Part shown: positions 1 to 5,279 of the stretch, piece after piece
Position numbering within the stretch: position 1 is the first letter of the stretch
Layout of the letters: each line of letters begins with the position of its first letter
From: Methanosaeta sp. UBA80
Lineage (GTDB): Archaea > Halobacteriota > Methanosarcinia > Methanotrichales > Methanotrichaceae
Length of the DNA stretch: 6,030 bases
Reading direction: 5' to 3'
Assembly (NCBI GenBank): GCA_002505805.1
Contig: DAWB01000231.1
Coordinates: 9,855 to 15,884 of the forward strand
Notes under the pieces: model-generated
The model's database searches: none
Told to the model about the DNA's origin: nothing
What the model saw: the letters and a program-made list of their open reading frames with translations, nothing else
Made by a program: the position numbers and the translations under genes

Positions 1-33
1 CGCACCGCCCAGACCAGGGCTGCAGGCCAACAA

Positions 34-48
34 GCTTAATTACTAAAA
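34..48 (+). promoter_or_regulatory. Possible TATA box (box A) for the tRNA-Arg gene
   Basis: An AT-rich stretch with the core CTTAATTACTAAAA lies about 25-35 bp ahead of the first base of the tRNA. That is the spacing expected of an archaeal box A that recruits TBP/TFB. The match to the TTTAWATA consensus is loose, so the call rests on position and on the contrast with the GC-rich flanks. Confidence 0.4.
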
Positions 49-69
49 GCATGCCATGAGGGATGTTTT

Positions 70-141
70 GTCCCGATGGGGTAGTGGACATCCCGGAGGC
101 CTGCGGAGCCTTCAACCCGGGTTCGAATCCCGGTCGGGACG
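70..141 (+). tRNA. tRNA-Arg, anticodon GCG
   Basis: This 72-nt gene folds into a full cloverleaf. The acceptor stem GTCCCGA (70-76) pairs perfectly with TCGGGAC (134-140), and the discriminator base is G141. The T-arm is CCGGG-TTCGAAT-CCCGG (117-133), a perfect 5-bp stem. The anticodon arm is GAGGC-CTGCGGA-GCCTT (96-112) with one G-T wobble, T at position 33 and anticodon GCG at 103-105, which reads CGC and CGT as arginine. The D-arm has three G-C pairs, a T-T mismatch at 13-22 and the expected A14, G15, G18 and G19. The variable loop has four bases. CCA is not encoded, so it must be added after transcription, as is common in archaea. No intron is seen. A T-run follows directly. Confidence 0.96.
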
Positions 142-142
142 C

Positions 143-146
143 TTTT
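143..146 (+). terminator. T-run terminator of the tRNA gene
   Basis: TTTT begins two bases after the tRNA discriminator base. Short oligo-T tracts without a required hairpin are sufficient termination signals for archaeal RNA polymerase, and their position right behind a tRNA is typical. Confidence 0.45.
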
Positions 147-160
147 AATACTGAAAACTG

Positions 161-212
161 GACAAGAAGACAATTATGGCTGGTGAATAGCTACCGAATC
201 TGCCTTCTTGTC
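161..212. repeat. 12-bp imperfect inverted repeat just downstream of the tRNA
   Basis: GACAAGAAGACA (161-172) and TGCCTTCTTGTC (201-212) are inverted copies with one mismatch (11 of 12 pairs, the outer nine perfect). They are separated by 28 bases, which themselves can form small nested pairings such as GCT (179-181) with AGC (189-191). It could be an RNA hairpin in a read-through transcript, a small RNA, or the terminal repeats of a decayed element beside a tRNA. The sequence does not decide between these. Confidence 0.45.
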
Positions 213-417
213 AGCAGAGAGAATATCCAGAGAATGTTGCGACGACCAAAACAGATTAATTTTGGGTAAGTGACAGCAGAATAACGACAAGGAGAGAAAA
301 AATAGTCACTGCACAATCGCTAGATTCGATAATCATCTGATGATCATTGAGTTTGAGATGATTTCTGTACTGTGATTTTGTGTATTTCTAAATGTGAGGC
401 GAAATAATTTAAGGACT

Positions 418-519
418 CTACATCCCATCCTCTTGATCGATAAGATAATCTTCCATCAGTTCAAAAATATCCCTGGCTCTGTCTCCTCCTTCCAGTTGGA
501 TACAGGGACAAATATCAAT
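418..519 (-). pseudogene. Possible decayed gene tail, unknown family
   Basis: Read on the reverse strand, 33 codons stay open from 519 down to a TAG stop at 418-420. They encode an acidic, helix-like peptide containing EGGDRARDIFELMEDYLID. The composition looks like a real protein C-terminus. However, an in-frame TAA (520-522) cuts it off upstream and there is no ATG, GTG or TTG start except a methionine 13 residues before the end. No ribosome site fits. I therefore read it as the leftover 3' end of a gene, or chance. I do not recognise the family. Confidence 0.25.
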
Positions 520-527
520 TTATATTA
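519..527 (+). promoter_or_regulatory. TATA box (box A) of the htpX group
   Basis: TTTATATTA is close to the archaeal box A consensus. Initiation about 25 bp downstream, near 545-550, would leave a leader of roughly 20-25 nt. That leader would carry the ribosome site GGTGA (556-560) nine bases before the htpX ATG at 570. It probably drives htpX and pspAB, and perhaps the genes behind them. Confidence 0.6.
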
Positions 528-534
528 GGCACAC

Positions 535-546
535 CGTTTAAAAACG
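535..546. promoter_or_regulatory. Small dyad at the predicted htpX transcription start
   Basis: CGTTT (535-539) and AAACG (542-546) are perfect inverted copies around a two-base centre. The dyad lies 8 bp after the TATA box and overlaps the expected transcription start. A repressor bound here would block initiation. It is short, so chance occurrence is possible. Confidence 0.3.
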
Positions 547-569
547 ATATTACAGGGTGAAAAAAGCAT

Positions 570-1448
570 ATGAAGAGATGGAAGTCCGATCGGGGTCTAG
601 AAGCCAGAATGTTGCTGACCATGTTTTTGCTGGCGGCGGTCTATCTGGCTTTCCTAGCCGTCTTGCTGTCCATGGGTGTCAGTCGGATAATAGTAGTACT
701 ATTCATGGGCGGCTTCATGTTCCTGCAATATTTTTTCTCCGACAAGATGATCCTCTCCAGCATGGGAGCAAAGCCCGTCTCGGAGAGCGAGGAGCCCCGG
801 ATTCATGATATGGTCAGGAGGCTCTGCCAGAATGCCAACCTGCCCATGCCCAAGATTGCAGTGGTCAAGACTGCCATGCCCAATGCCTTTGCCACAGGCA
901 GAAATCAGAAGCATGCAGTGGTAGCTGTGACCACCGGCCTGCTCAGCCGGCTCAATGATAGCGAGGTAGAGGCGGTTTTAGCTCATGAGCTCACCCACAT
1001 CAAGAACCGGGATATGATGGTCATGACCATTGCCACATTCCTCTCCTCCCTGGCTCAGATGCTGGTGCAGTGGCTGCCTTTCATGGGAGGAGGAAACAGG
1101 GATCGTGACTCAGGCAGCAATGTTGCCTTGCTTTTAGTGGTCTCTCTGGTGGTCTGGATTGTCAGTTTCGTCCTCATTCGCACCCTCTCCAGGTACCGGG
1201 AGTTTGCCGCCGACCGGGGCGCGGCCATCATCACCGGCCAGCCTTCCCATCTCATATCCGCCCTGACCAAGATCAGTGGATCCAGAGTACCCACAGAGGA
1301 CCTGCGCCGGGTGGAGGGGCCGGTAAGCGCCCTGTTCATAACTCCCGCCCTCTCCGGATCATCATTGAGCAAGCTCTTCTCCACCCATCCCACCCTGAAG
1401 GCGAGAATCGATGCCCTGCAGAGGATAGAGATGGAGCTGGAGGCTTAG
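570..1448 (+). CDS. htpX: Protease HtpX homolog (membrane zinc metalloprotease, M48 family)
   Basis: This 292-residue membrane protease is expected to cut misfolded or damaged membrane proteins as part of envelope quality control. The zinc site is visible: HELTH at 139-143 supplies two histidines and the catalytic glutamate (E140), and the third ligand is E211 in the conserved EFAAD motif (211-215). Two hydrophobic segments near residues 14-33 and 37-54 anchor the N-terminus. Two more, near 152-170 and 184-204, lie between the HELTH and EFAAD motifs, as usual for HtpX. The conserved STHPTLKARI (271-280) is near the C-terminus. The length is normal for the family. The ATG at 570 is chosen because GGTGA (556-560) sits nine bases before it and the N-terminus MKRWKSDRGLEARM resembles archaeal HtpX. 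The gene ends directly against pspAB. The family assignment is firm; the substrates are unknown. Confidence 0.95.
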   Translation: MKRWKSDRGLEARMLLTMFLLAAVYLAFLAVLLSMGVSRIIVVLFMGGFMFLQYFFSDKMILSSMGAKPVSESEEPRIHDMVRRLCQNANLPMPKIAVVKTAMPNAFATGRNQKHAVVAVTTGLLSRLNDSEVEAVLAHELTHIKNRDMMVMTIATFLSSLAQMLVQWLPFMGGGNRDRDSGSNVALLLVVSLVVWIVSFVLIRTLSRYREFAADRGAAIITGQPSHLISALTKISGSRVPTEDLRRVEGPVSALFITPALSGSSLSKLFSTHPTLKARIDALQRIEMELEA

Positions 1449-2012
1449 ATGGGGTTTCTGGACTCCCTTCTGGGAAAGACAAAACTGCCCGAGGCCAAGA
1501 CGGATAAGCTCTTCGCCATCTCCACTGCTGCGATCACCCTGGAGGCCAGCCTGGGCTACCGGCCGGATGGAGCGGCGGGGGTATGCATCAAGCCCATGGA
1601 GTCCTCCCATTATGAGACCGTCCGACGGGAGATTGAGGAGCTTCTGGGCATGAGCATGAAGGAGACCGGCACAGAGTACAGGCTTCAGAAGGATGAGTAC
1701 AACTACCTCTGGGTGGTTCTCTCTGATCCGGACCTGGATGATCTGGTCAACGCCATACAGATGGTGGCCCAGATTCTGACCGAGCAGGGCTTTGGAATTC
1801 AGATCTTGGCGGCGGTATTTCGCTTCCGGGGCGAGGCGGTGATCTACTGGATCTACAATTTCAAGCAGGGAGCATACTATCCCTTCGTGCCCCAAAGCGG
1901 CCGGCAGCGGGACACGGCGCGGGAGTTTCGGCTCAAAGCCCTGCTGCAAAAGGAGATGCCTCTGGAGAAGGATGAGAGCCGGTGGTATCCCATGTGGGGC
2001 ATGCCGCTTTAG
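1449..2012 (+). CDS. pspAB: PspA-associated protein PspAB
   Basis: This 187-residue soluble protein, with no signal peptide or membrane segment, resembles the PspAB family found in archaea and actinobacteria. Diagnostic features are the N-terminus MGFLDSLLGKTK, the segment FAISTAAITLEASLGYRP (about 22-39), the acidic LSDPDLDDLVNAI (91-103) and the tryptophan-rich end RWYPMWGMPL. The molecular function is not established. The name comes from its genomic association with PspA, the membrane-stress protein of the phage-shock response. The ATG follows the htpX stop with no gap, and GGAGG (1439-1443) lies inside the htpX end, so the two are almost certainly translated from one transcript. No pspA is present in the window, so the partner may be encoded elsewhere or PspAB may act with HtpX here. 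Confidence 0.85.
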   Translation: MGFLDSLLGKTKLPEAKTDKLFAISTAAITLEASLGYRPDGAAGVCIKPMESSHYETVRREIEELLGMSMKETGTEYRLQKDEYNYLWVVLSDPDLDDLVNAIQMVAQILTEQGFGIQILAAVFRFRGEAVIYWIYNFKQGAYYPFVPQSGRQRDTAREFRLKALLQKEMPLEKDESRWYPMWGMPL

Positions 2013-2065
2013 CCTGCTGTTCCGGGGGCAAGAGCTATCTCAGTCCTGAGTATTCGTACCAGCAT

Positions 2066-2272
2066 ATGTCAGCAGCAAAAAGCGGCCAGCACAGAAAGGA
2101 CATCCGCCCCGGATTGATTGTGGATGTCATACTCAAAAAGGACCAGCGCACTGGCAAAAGAACGCGGGGCATAGTCAAAGAGCTTCTTACCAATTCCTCC
2201 TTTCATCCCCACGGCATCAAGGTGCGGCTGGAGGACGGCCAGGTGGGAAGGGTGGCCGAGGTCATCGATTAA
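2066..2272 (+). CDS. ywbE: YwbE family protein (DUF2196)
   Basis: This small basic protein of 68 residues matches the YwbE family, named from Bacillus subtilis. Hallmarks are DIRPGLIVDVILKKDQRTGK (12-31), RTRGIVKELLTN (32-43) and SSFHPHGIKVRLEDGQVGRV (44-63). The family is very highly conserved between bacteria and archaea, yet its function is unknown. The alternating beta-strand pattern and the ending VRLEDGQVGRV suggest a small barrel of the type often seen in RNA-associated proteins, which is inference. The frame stays open to 1982 inside pspAB. The ATG at 2066 is preferred because family members begin 10 or so residues before the DIRPGL block. No clear ribosome site precedes it. It lies 53 bp after pspAB and may depend on read-through. 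Confidence 0.88.
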   Translation: MSAAKSGQHRKDIRPGLIVDVILKKDQRTGKRTRGIVKELLTNSSFHPHGIKVRLEDGQVGRVAEVID

Positions 2273-2273
2273 A

Positions 2274-2281
2274 CTTTTATC
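2274..2281 (+). promoter_or_regulatory. TATA-like box possibly giving a leaderless ppiC transcript
   Basis: CTTTTATC is centred about 27 bp before the ppiC ATG, just after the ywbE stop. An archaeal promoter here would start transcription at or next to the start codon. This fits the lack of a ribosome site before ppiC. The same T-rich tract could instead help end the upstream transcript. Confidence 0.3.
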
Positions 2282-2304
2282 TCTCCTGTCCTTTCAGAGC
2301 GATC

Positions 2305-2589
2305 ATGGTAAAGGAAGTTCACGCCGCCCATATCCTGTGCAAGACGGAGAAGAAGGCAATGGAAGTCAGAGAGAAGCTGGCCCAGGGAGGGCAGAGCTTT
2401 GCCGAGATGGCCAGGAAGTACTCCCAGTGCCCCTCCGGGAAGAGCGGGGGAGACCTGGGATGGTTCGGCAAGGGCCGCATGGTAACTGAATTCGAGAAGG
2501 CCGCTTTCGAGGGTGAGAAGGGCAAGATCCTGGGGCCGGTGAAGACCCAGTTCGGCTATCATCTCATAAGGGTCTTGGACCGGAAGTGA
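2305..2589 (+). CDS. ppiC: Parvulin-type peptidyl-prolyl cis-trans isomerase
   Basis: This 94-residue protein is a stand-alone parvulin domain that speeds cis-trans isomerisation of proline bonds during folding. It has no signal peptide or membrane segment, so it should act in the cytoplasm. It is about as long as E. coli PpiC (Par10) and closely resembles it. Active-site residues can be placed: H9 in AAHIL, C42 in QCPSG, M59 and F63 in GRMVTEF, and H86 in TQFGYH. The SGGDLGWF block (47-54) is also typical. The absence of a WW domain or chaperone extension makes it the minimal form. It follows ywbE by 32 bp. No good ribosome site is seen before the ATG, which may mean a leaderless transcript. 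In the htpX-pspAB setting it fits a protein-quality role. Confidence 0.95.
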   Translation: MVKEVHAAHILCKTEKKAMEVREKLAQGGQSFAEMARKYSQCPSGKSGGDLGWFGKGRMVTEFEKAAFEGEKGKILGPVKTQFGYHLIRVLDRK

Positions 2590-2612
2590 TGGGCTGAGCC
2601 GGATCCCTAATT

Positions 2613-2630
2613 GCATATAATGCCATATGC
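2613..2630 (+). promoter_or_regulatory. TATA-like box inside an inverted repeat, upstream of livH
   Basis: GCATAT (2613-2618) and ATATGC (2625-2630) are perfect inverted copies around AATGCC. The left arm and spacer give the TATA-like CATATAATG. A start near 2640 would leave a leader of about 130 nt before livH. A second, weaker candidate is CTATCATAT near 2694. The overlap of dyad and box suggests repression at the promoter, but no regulator is identified. Confidence 0.4.
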
Positions 2631-2632
2631 CC

Positions 2633-2663
2633 TTCCGGATCTCAAATTTCCTTAATTCCGGAA
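2633..2663. promoter_or_regulatory. Paired TTCCGGAW sites upstream of livH
   Basis: TTCCGGAT (2633-2640) and the perfect palindrome TTCCGGAA (2656-2663) lie 23 bp apart, about two helical turns, so they would face the same side of the DNA. A third TTCCGGAT occurs at 5993-6000 behind livF. I saw no TTCCGGA inside the genes. This may be a regulator site. Confidence 0.3.
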
Positions 2664-2669
2664 AGCAGA

Positions 2670-2674
2670 TTTTT
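2670..2674 (+). terminator. Possible T-run terminator after ppiC
   Basis: TTTTT lies about 80 bp after the ppiC stop and before the likely livH leader. It could end the htpX-ppiC transcript. If the livH promoter is at 2613-2620 this tract would be inside its leader, so the two readings compete. Confidence 0.25.
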
Positions 2675-2675
2675 C

Positions 2676-2693
2676 GTTAGACCAGGGCCTAAC
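2676..2693. promoter_or_regulatory. 18-bp near-perfect palindrome, candidate operator of the liv operon
   Basis: GTTAGACC-AG-GGCCTAAC has 8-bp arms that match at seven of eight pairs around a 2-bp centre. The centre is too short for a stable RNA hairpin, so a binding site for a dimeric regulator is more likely. It lies 77 bp before the livH ATG. Amino-acid transport genes in archaea are often controlled by Lrp/AsnC-type dimers, which makes such a regulator one guess among several. Confidence 0.4.
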
Positions 2694-2769
2694 CTATCAT
2701 ATCTTGGATGGGCAGGGAAAGACAAAAATAGCCAAAGATCGCAGCAAAGGACCAAGATCGGAGAGGATG

Positions 2770-3624
2770 ATGGAGCAGCTCATTGCCAACGGGATAATTT
2801 ACGGCTGTATCATCGCCCTGGCAGCCATTGGCCTCTCCCTGGCTTACCGCATTCTGAACTTCGCCAACTTCGCCCATGGCGAGTTTCTGACTTTGGGTGC
2901 TTATTTCGCATTGTTCTTTGCCGCCAGCCTGGATCTTGGCTTCCTTTTTGCCTGCATCCTGGCCATAGCCGCCACCGCAGCCTTCGGGGTAGCTCTGGAT
3001 CTTTTGGCCTGGAGGCCTATGCGCTCCTCCGGAGCCAGCCGCACCGCCATCATGATACTCTCCATTGGCGTGTCCATTGCTATTAGAAACGCTCTGATCA
3101 TATTCTTCCGGCCCGATGCATTGAGGTTTCCTCTGCCGGTGAGCCAGGGGATTAACTTCGGCGGCATGACTGTCACCTCACTTCAGTTTGAGGTGGTACT
3201 GATCGCCATAGCGGCCATGCTCCTGGTCCATGCACTCTTAAGCCGGAGCACTCTGGGAAAGAGCATGAGAGCCCTGGCGGACAATCCCGATCTGGCCAGG
3301 ATATCGGGCATCAATGTGGACCGGGTCATAAGATGCACCTGGGCGGTGAGCATGGGCCTGGCCGCTCTGGCCGGAATTATGTACGGACTGATAACCCATC
3401 TAAATCCCAATATGGGATGGTCCATCATCCTGCCCATGTTTGCGGCGGCGATTCTGGGAGGCATAGGCAATGCCTACGGGGCCATGGCTGGGGGCATCAT
3501 CATAGGCCTATCCCAGGAGATCTCCACCGCCTTTCTGCCCGCCGAATACAAGATCGCAGTCAGCTTTTTGATCATGATCGCAGTTCTGCTCTTCCGGCCC
3601 CGGGGCCTTATGGGAGGGGGATAG
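2770..3624 (+). CDS. livH: Branched-chain amino acid ABC transporter permease LivH
   Basis: This 284-residue integral membrane protein is one half of the channel of a LivHMGF-type importer. It is hydrophobic throughout, with about eight predicted membrane segments. Family marks are NFAHGEFLTLGAY (33-45), the cytoplasmic loop that contacts the ATPases (about 160-187, STLGKSMRALADNPDLARIS), the AAAILGGIGNAYGA block (225-238) and the ending FRPRGLMG (275-282). The frame is open back to a TTG at 2704, but those extra residues are polar and unlike the family. The start is taken as ATG 2770, with GGAG (2760-2763) six bases before it; ATG 2767 is nearly as good. GGAGG (3613-3617) inside its end serves livM. 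The exact substrate cannot be read from the sequence; leucine, isoleucine and valine are the family default. Confidence 0.93.
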   Translation: MEQLIANGIIYGCIIALAAIGLSLAYRILNFANFAHGEFLTLGAYFALFFAASLDLGFLFACILAIAATAAFGVALDLLAWRPMRSSGASRTAIMILSIGVSIAIRNALIIFFRPDALRFPLPVSQGINFGGMTVTSLQFEVVLIAIAAMLLVHALLSRSTLGKSMRALADNPDLARISGINVDRVIRCTWAVSMGLAALAGIMYGLITHLNPNMGWSIILPMFAAAILGGIGNAYGAMAGGIIIGLSQEISTAFLPAEYKIAVSFLIMIAVLLFRPRGLMGGG

Positions 3625-3625
3625 G

Positions 3626-4522
3626 ATGCTGGACTATCTGGTATCCATAGCTCTGACTGCCGGGATCTATGCCATCTTCGCCTTGGGCCTCAATCTGCAA
3701 TGGGGATATGCCGGCCTGCTCAACTTCGGACATGTGGCCTTCATGGCCATGGGGGCCTATGTCACTGTTCTCCTGAGCATGAACGGCGTCCCATTGCTGC
3801 TGGCAGTTTTGGCCGGCATGATCCTGGCCGGGGCAGCAGGGGCATTCCTGGGAATGGCAACTCTCCGGCTCCGGGAGGACTATCTGGCCATAGTCACCAT
3901 CGGATTTTCTGAGATTCTGCGCTTTGTTCTTCTCAACTGGTCCACACTCACCCGGGGCTCCTTCGGGCTTTTCGGCTATCCCCGTCCCTTTCAGGATCTG
4001 GTGGGGATAAGGGACTACAACCTCTTTTTGGCCGGATTGGTATTGGCAGTTCTGCTCCTGGTCTATATACTCCTGGAGACTTTAGCCCGCTCCCCCTGGG
4101 GCAGGGTGCTCAAGTCCATCAGGGACGACGAGGCGGTTGCCATATCTCTGGGCAAGAACGCTTTTTCATACAAGGTCCAGGCCCTGGCCCTGGGCTCGGC
4201 CATAGCTGCCCTGTCCGGTTCTCTTCTGGCCTTCTATCTGCAGTACATCAATCCCAATAACTTCCAGCCTATTGAGACCTTCTATGCCTGGATCATAGTC
4301 ATTATGGGGGGAAGCGGCAACAACCGGGGAACGATTCTGGGAGCGCTGATTCTCTGGGGATTCTTCAGCACCACCAGATTCATGGAAGGGTATCTATCCT
4401 TCAGCCCCACTGCATCCAGTGGGGCCAGAATGGTCTTGATAGGCCTGATCCTCATCGGCCTGATGATGTTCCGGCCCCAGGGATTGCTGGGTAGAAAGGA
4501 GGAGCTGTCCATTGGCAGATGA
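3626..4522 (+). CDS. livM: Branched-chain amino acid ABC transporter permease LivM
   Basis: This second permease, 298 residues, should pair with LivH to form the translocation pore. It has the LivM marks: LNFGHVAFMAMGAY (32-45), the conserved EDYLAIVTIGFSEILRF (84-100), the ATPase-contact loop at about 156-178 (SPWGRVLKSIRDDE at its start), GGSGNNRGTILGA (228-240) and MFRPQGLLGR (281-290). About eight to nine hydrophobic segments are apparent. It lacks the long N-terminal extension present in E. coli LivM, so it is the short archaeal and common bacterial form. It starts one base after the livH stop behind GGAGGGGG (3613-3620), and its last 11 bases overlap livG, which indicates one transcript and coupled translation. 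Confidence 0.93.
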   Translation: MLDYLVSIALTAGIYAIFALGLNLQWGYAGLLNFGHVAFMAMGAYVTVLLSMNGVPLLLAVLAGMILAGAAGAFLGMATLRLREDYLAIVTIGFSEILRFVLLNWSTLTRGSFGLFGYPRPFQDLVGIRDYNLFLAGLVLAVLLLVYILLETLARSPWGRVLKSIRDDEAVAISLGKNAFSYKVQALALGSAIAALSGSLLAFYLQYINPNNFQPIETFYAWIIVIMGGSGNNRGTILGALILWGFFSTTRFMEGYLSFSPTASSGARMVLIGLILIGLMMFRPQGLLGRKEELSIGR

Positions 4523-5279
4523 GGTGCTCTCGGCAATCTCGATTTGCAAGGGCTTCGGAGGCATTTTAGCCCTGGATCATTGCAGCATCAGGGTGAAGGA
4601 GGGAGCTATCGTTGGCCTGATAGGACCCAATGGGGCGGGAAAAAGCACTCTTTTTGATGTCATCTCCGGCTTCCTGACCCCCGATGGGGGCAGCATAGTC
4701 TTCTCCGGCCGGGAGATCCTGGGACTGCCCGCCTATAAAATCGCCCGCCTCGGACTGGTCCGGACCTTCCAGATACCCCGATCTTTGATGAGGATGACTG
4801 TTCTCGAGAATATGATGCTGGGAGCCCAGGGGCAGGCGGGAGAGCGGCTCTGCAATCCCCTCATCCGCCGGCATAAGGTAATGGCCCAGGAAACAGAGAT
4901 CCGGGAAAAGGCGGAGGAGATACTGGAGTTCTTTGATCTGCAGCGCATGAGGGACGAGTATGCCGGATCGCTTTCCGGTGGACAGAAGAAGATGCTGGAG
5001 ATGGCTCGGGCTCTCATGGCCGATCCCAGGCTGCTGCTTTTAGATGAGCCCTTTGCCGGAGTGAACCCGGCTCTGGCGGACAGGCTGATAGAGCAAATCA
5101 GGATACTGAAAGAGAAGGGCCTGTCAATAATCATAATTGAGCATGCTATACCCTATGTCCTGGCCCTATCCGATGAGCTTTATGTTCTGAACAAGGGTGC
5201 AGTGCTGGCTTCGGGCCGGCCGGACGCCGTCATCTCCGACCGGAGGGTCTTTGAGGCCTACCTGGGGGAGGGGGCTTGA
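4512..5279 (+). CDS. livG: Branched-chain amino acid ABC transporter ATP-binding protein LivG
   Basis: This 255-residue cytoplasmic ATPase powers transport through LivH/LivM. It holds every motif of an active ABC ATPase: Walker A GPNGAGKST (38-46), Q-loop Q87, signature LSGGQ (154-158), Walker B LLLLDEP (174-180; D178, E179) and H-loop H211. The early KGFGGILAL (13-21) and the D-loop FAGVNP (181-186) are typical of LivG. The start is TTG at 4512 because GGAGGAG (4498-4504) ends seven bases before it. The in-frame GTG at 4524 is 19 bases away and would shorten the protein by only four residues. It overlaps the livM end by 11 bases and abuts livF. Confidence 0.94.
   Translation: MADEVLSAISICKGFGGILALDHCSIRVKEGAIVGLIGPNGAGKSTLFDVISGFLTPDGGSIVFSGREILGLPAYKIARLGLVRTFQIPRSLMRMTVLENMMLGAQGQAGERLCNPLIRRHKVMAQETEIREKAEEILEFFDLQRMRDEYAGSLSGGQKKMLEMARALMADPRLLLLDEPFAGVNPALADRLIEQIRILKEKGLSIIIIEHAIPYVLALSDELYVLNKGAVLASGRPDAVISDRRVFEAYLGEGA

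Larger units (their letters stand above)
142..569. other. AT-rich intergenic region with no intact gene
   Basis: This stretch of about 430 bases between the tRNA and htpX is clearly richer in A and T than the coding DNA. No open frame here has a credible start, ribosome site and protein-like composition. Its contents are listed separately: the T-run and inverted repeat near the tRNA, a possible gene remnant on the reverse strand, and the htpX promoter. It also contains two weak dyads: AGTGAC (269-274) with GTCACT (305-310), and ATCAT-CTG-ATGAT (332-344). Confidence 0.7.

Noticed and set aside
1..39. Possible C-terminal end of an upstream protein, open in frame to TAA at 37-39
   Set aside because: Only 12 codons are visible, another frame is equally open to 43-45, and nothing recognisable is encoded.
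63..269. Open frame of 68 codons through the tRNA
   Set aside because: It overlaps the tRNA gene, has no ribosome site, and its translation is not protein-like.
331..380. Possible C/D box small RNA from the TGATGA and ATGAT repeats
   Set aside because: The C-like box TGATGA is present, but no properly spaced D (CTGA) and D' boxes accompany it.
1362..1949. Long reverse-strand open frame opposite pspAB
   Set aside because: It mirrors the codon pattern of a clear forward gene and has no recognisable domain.
1982..2065. N-terminal extension of YwbE overlapping pspAB
   Set aside because: The family begins near the ATG at 2066, and the extension has no similarity to it and lies within pspAB coding DNA.
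2704..2769. N-terminal extension of LivH from TTG 2704
   Set aside because: The extra residues are polar and lysine/arginine-rich, unlike LivH, and the strong ribosome site lies just before ATG 2767/2770.
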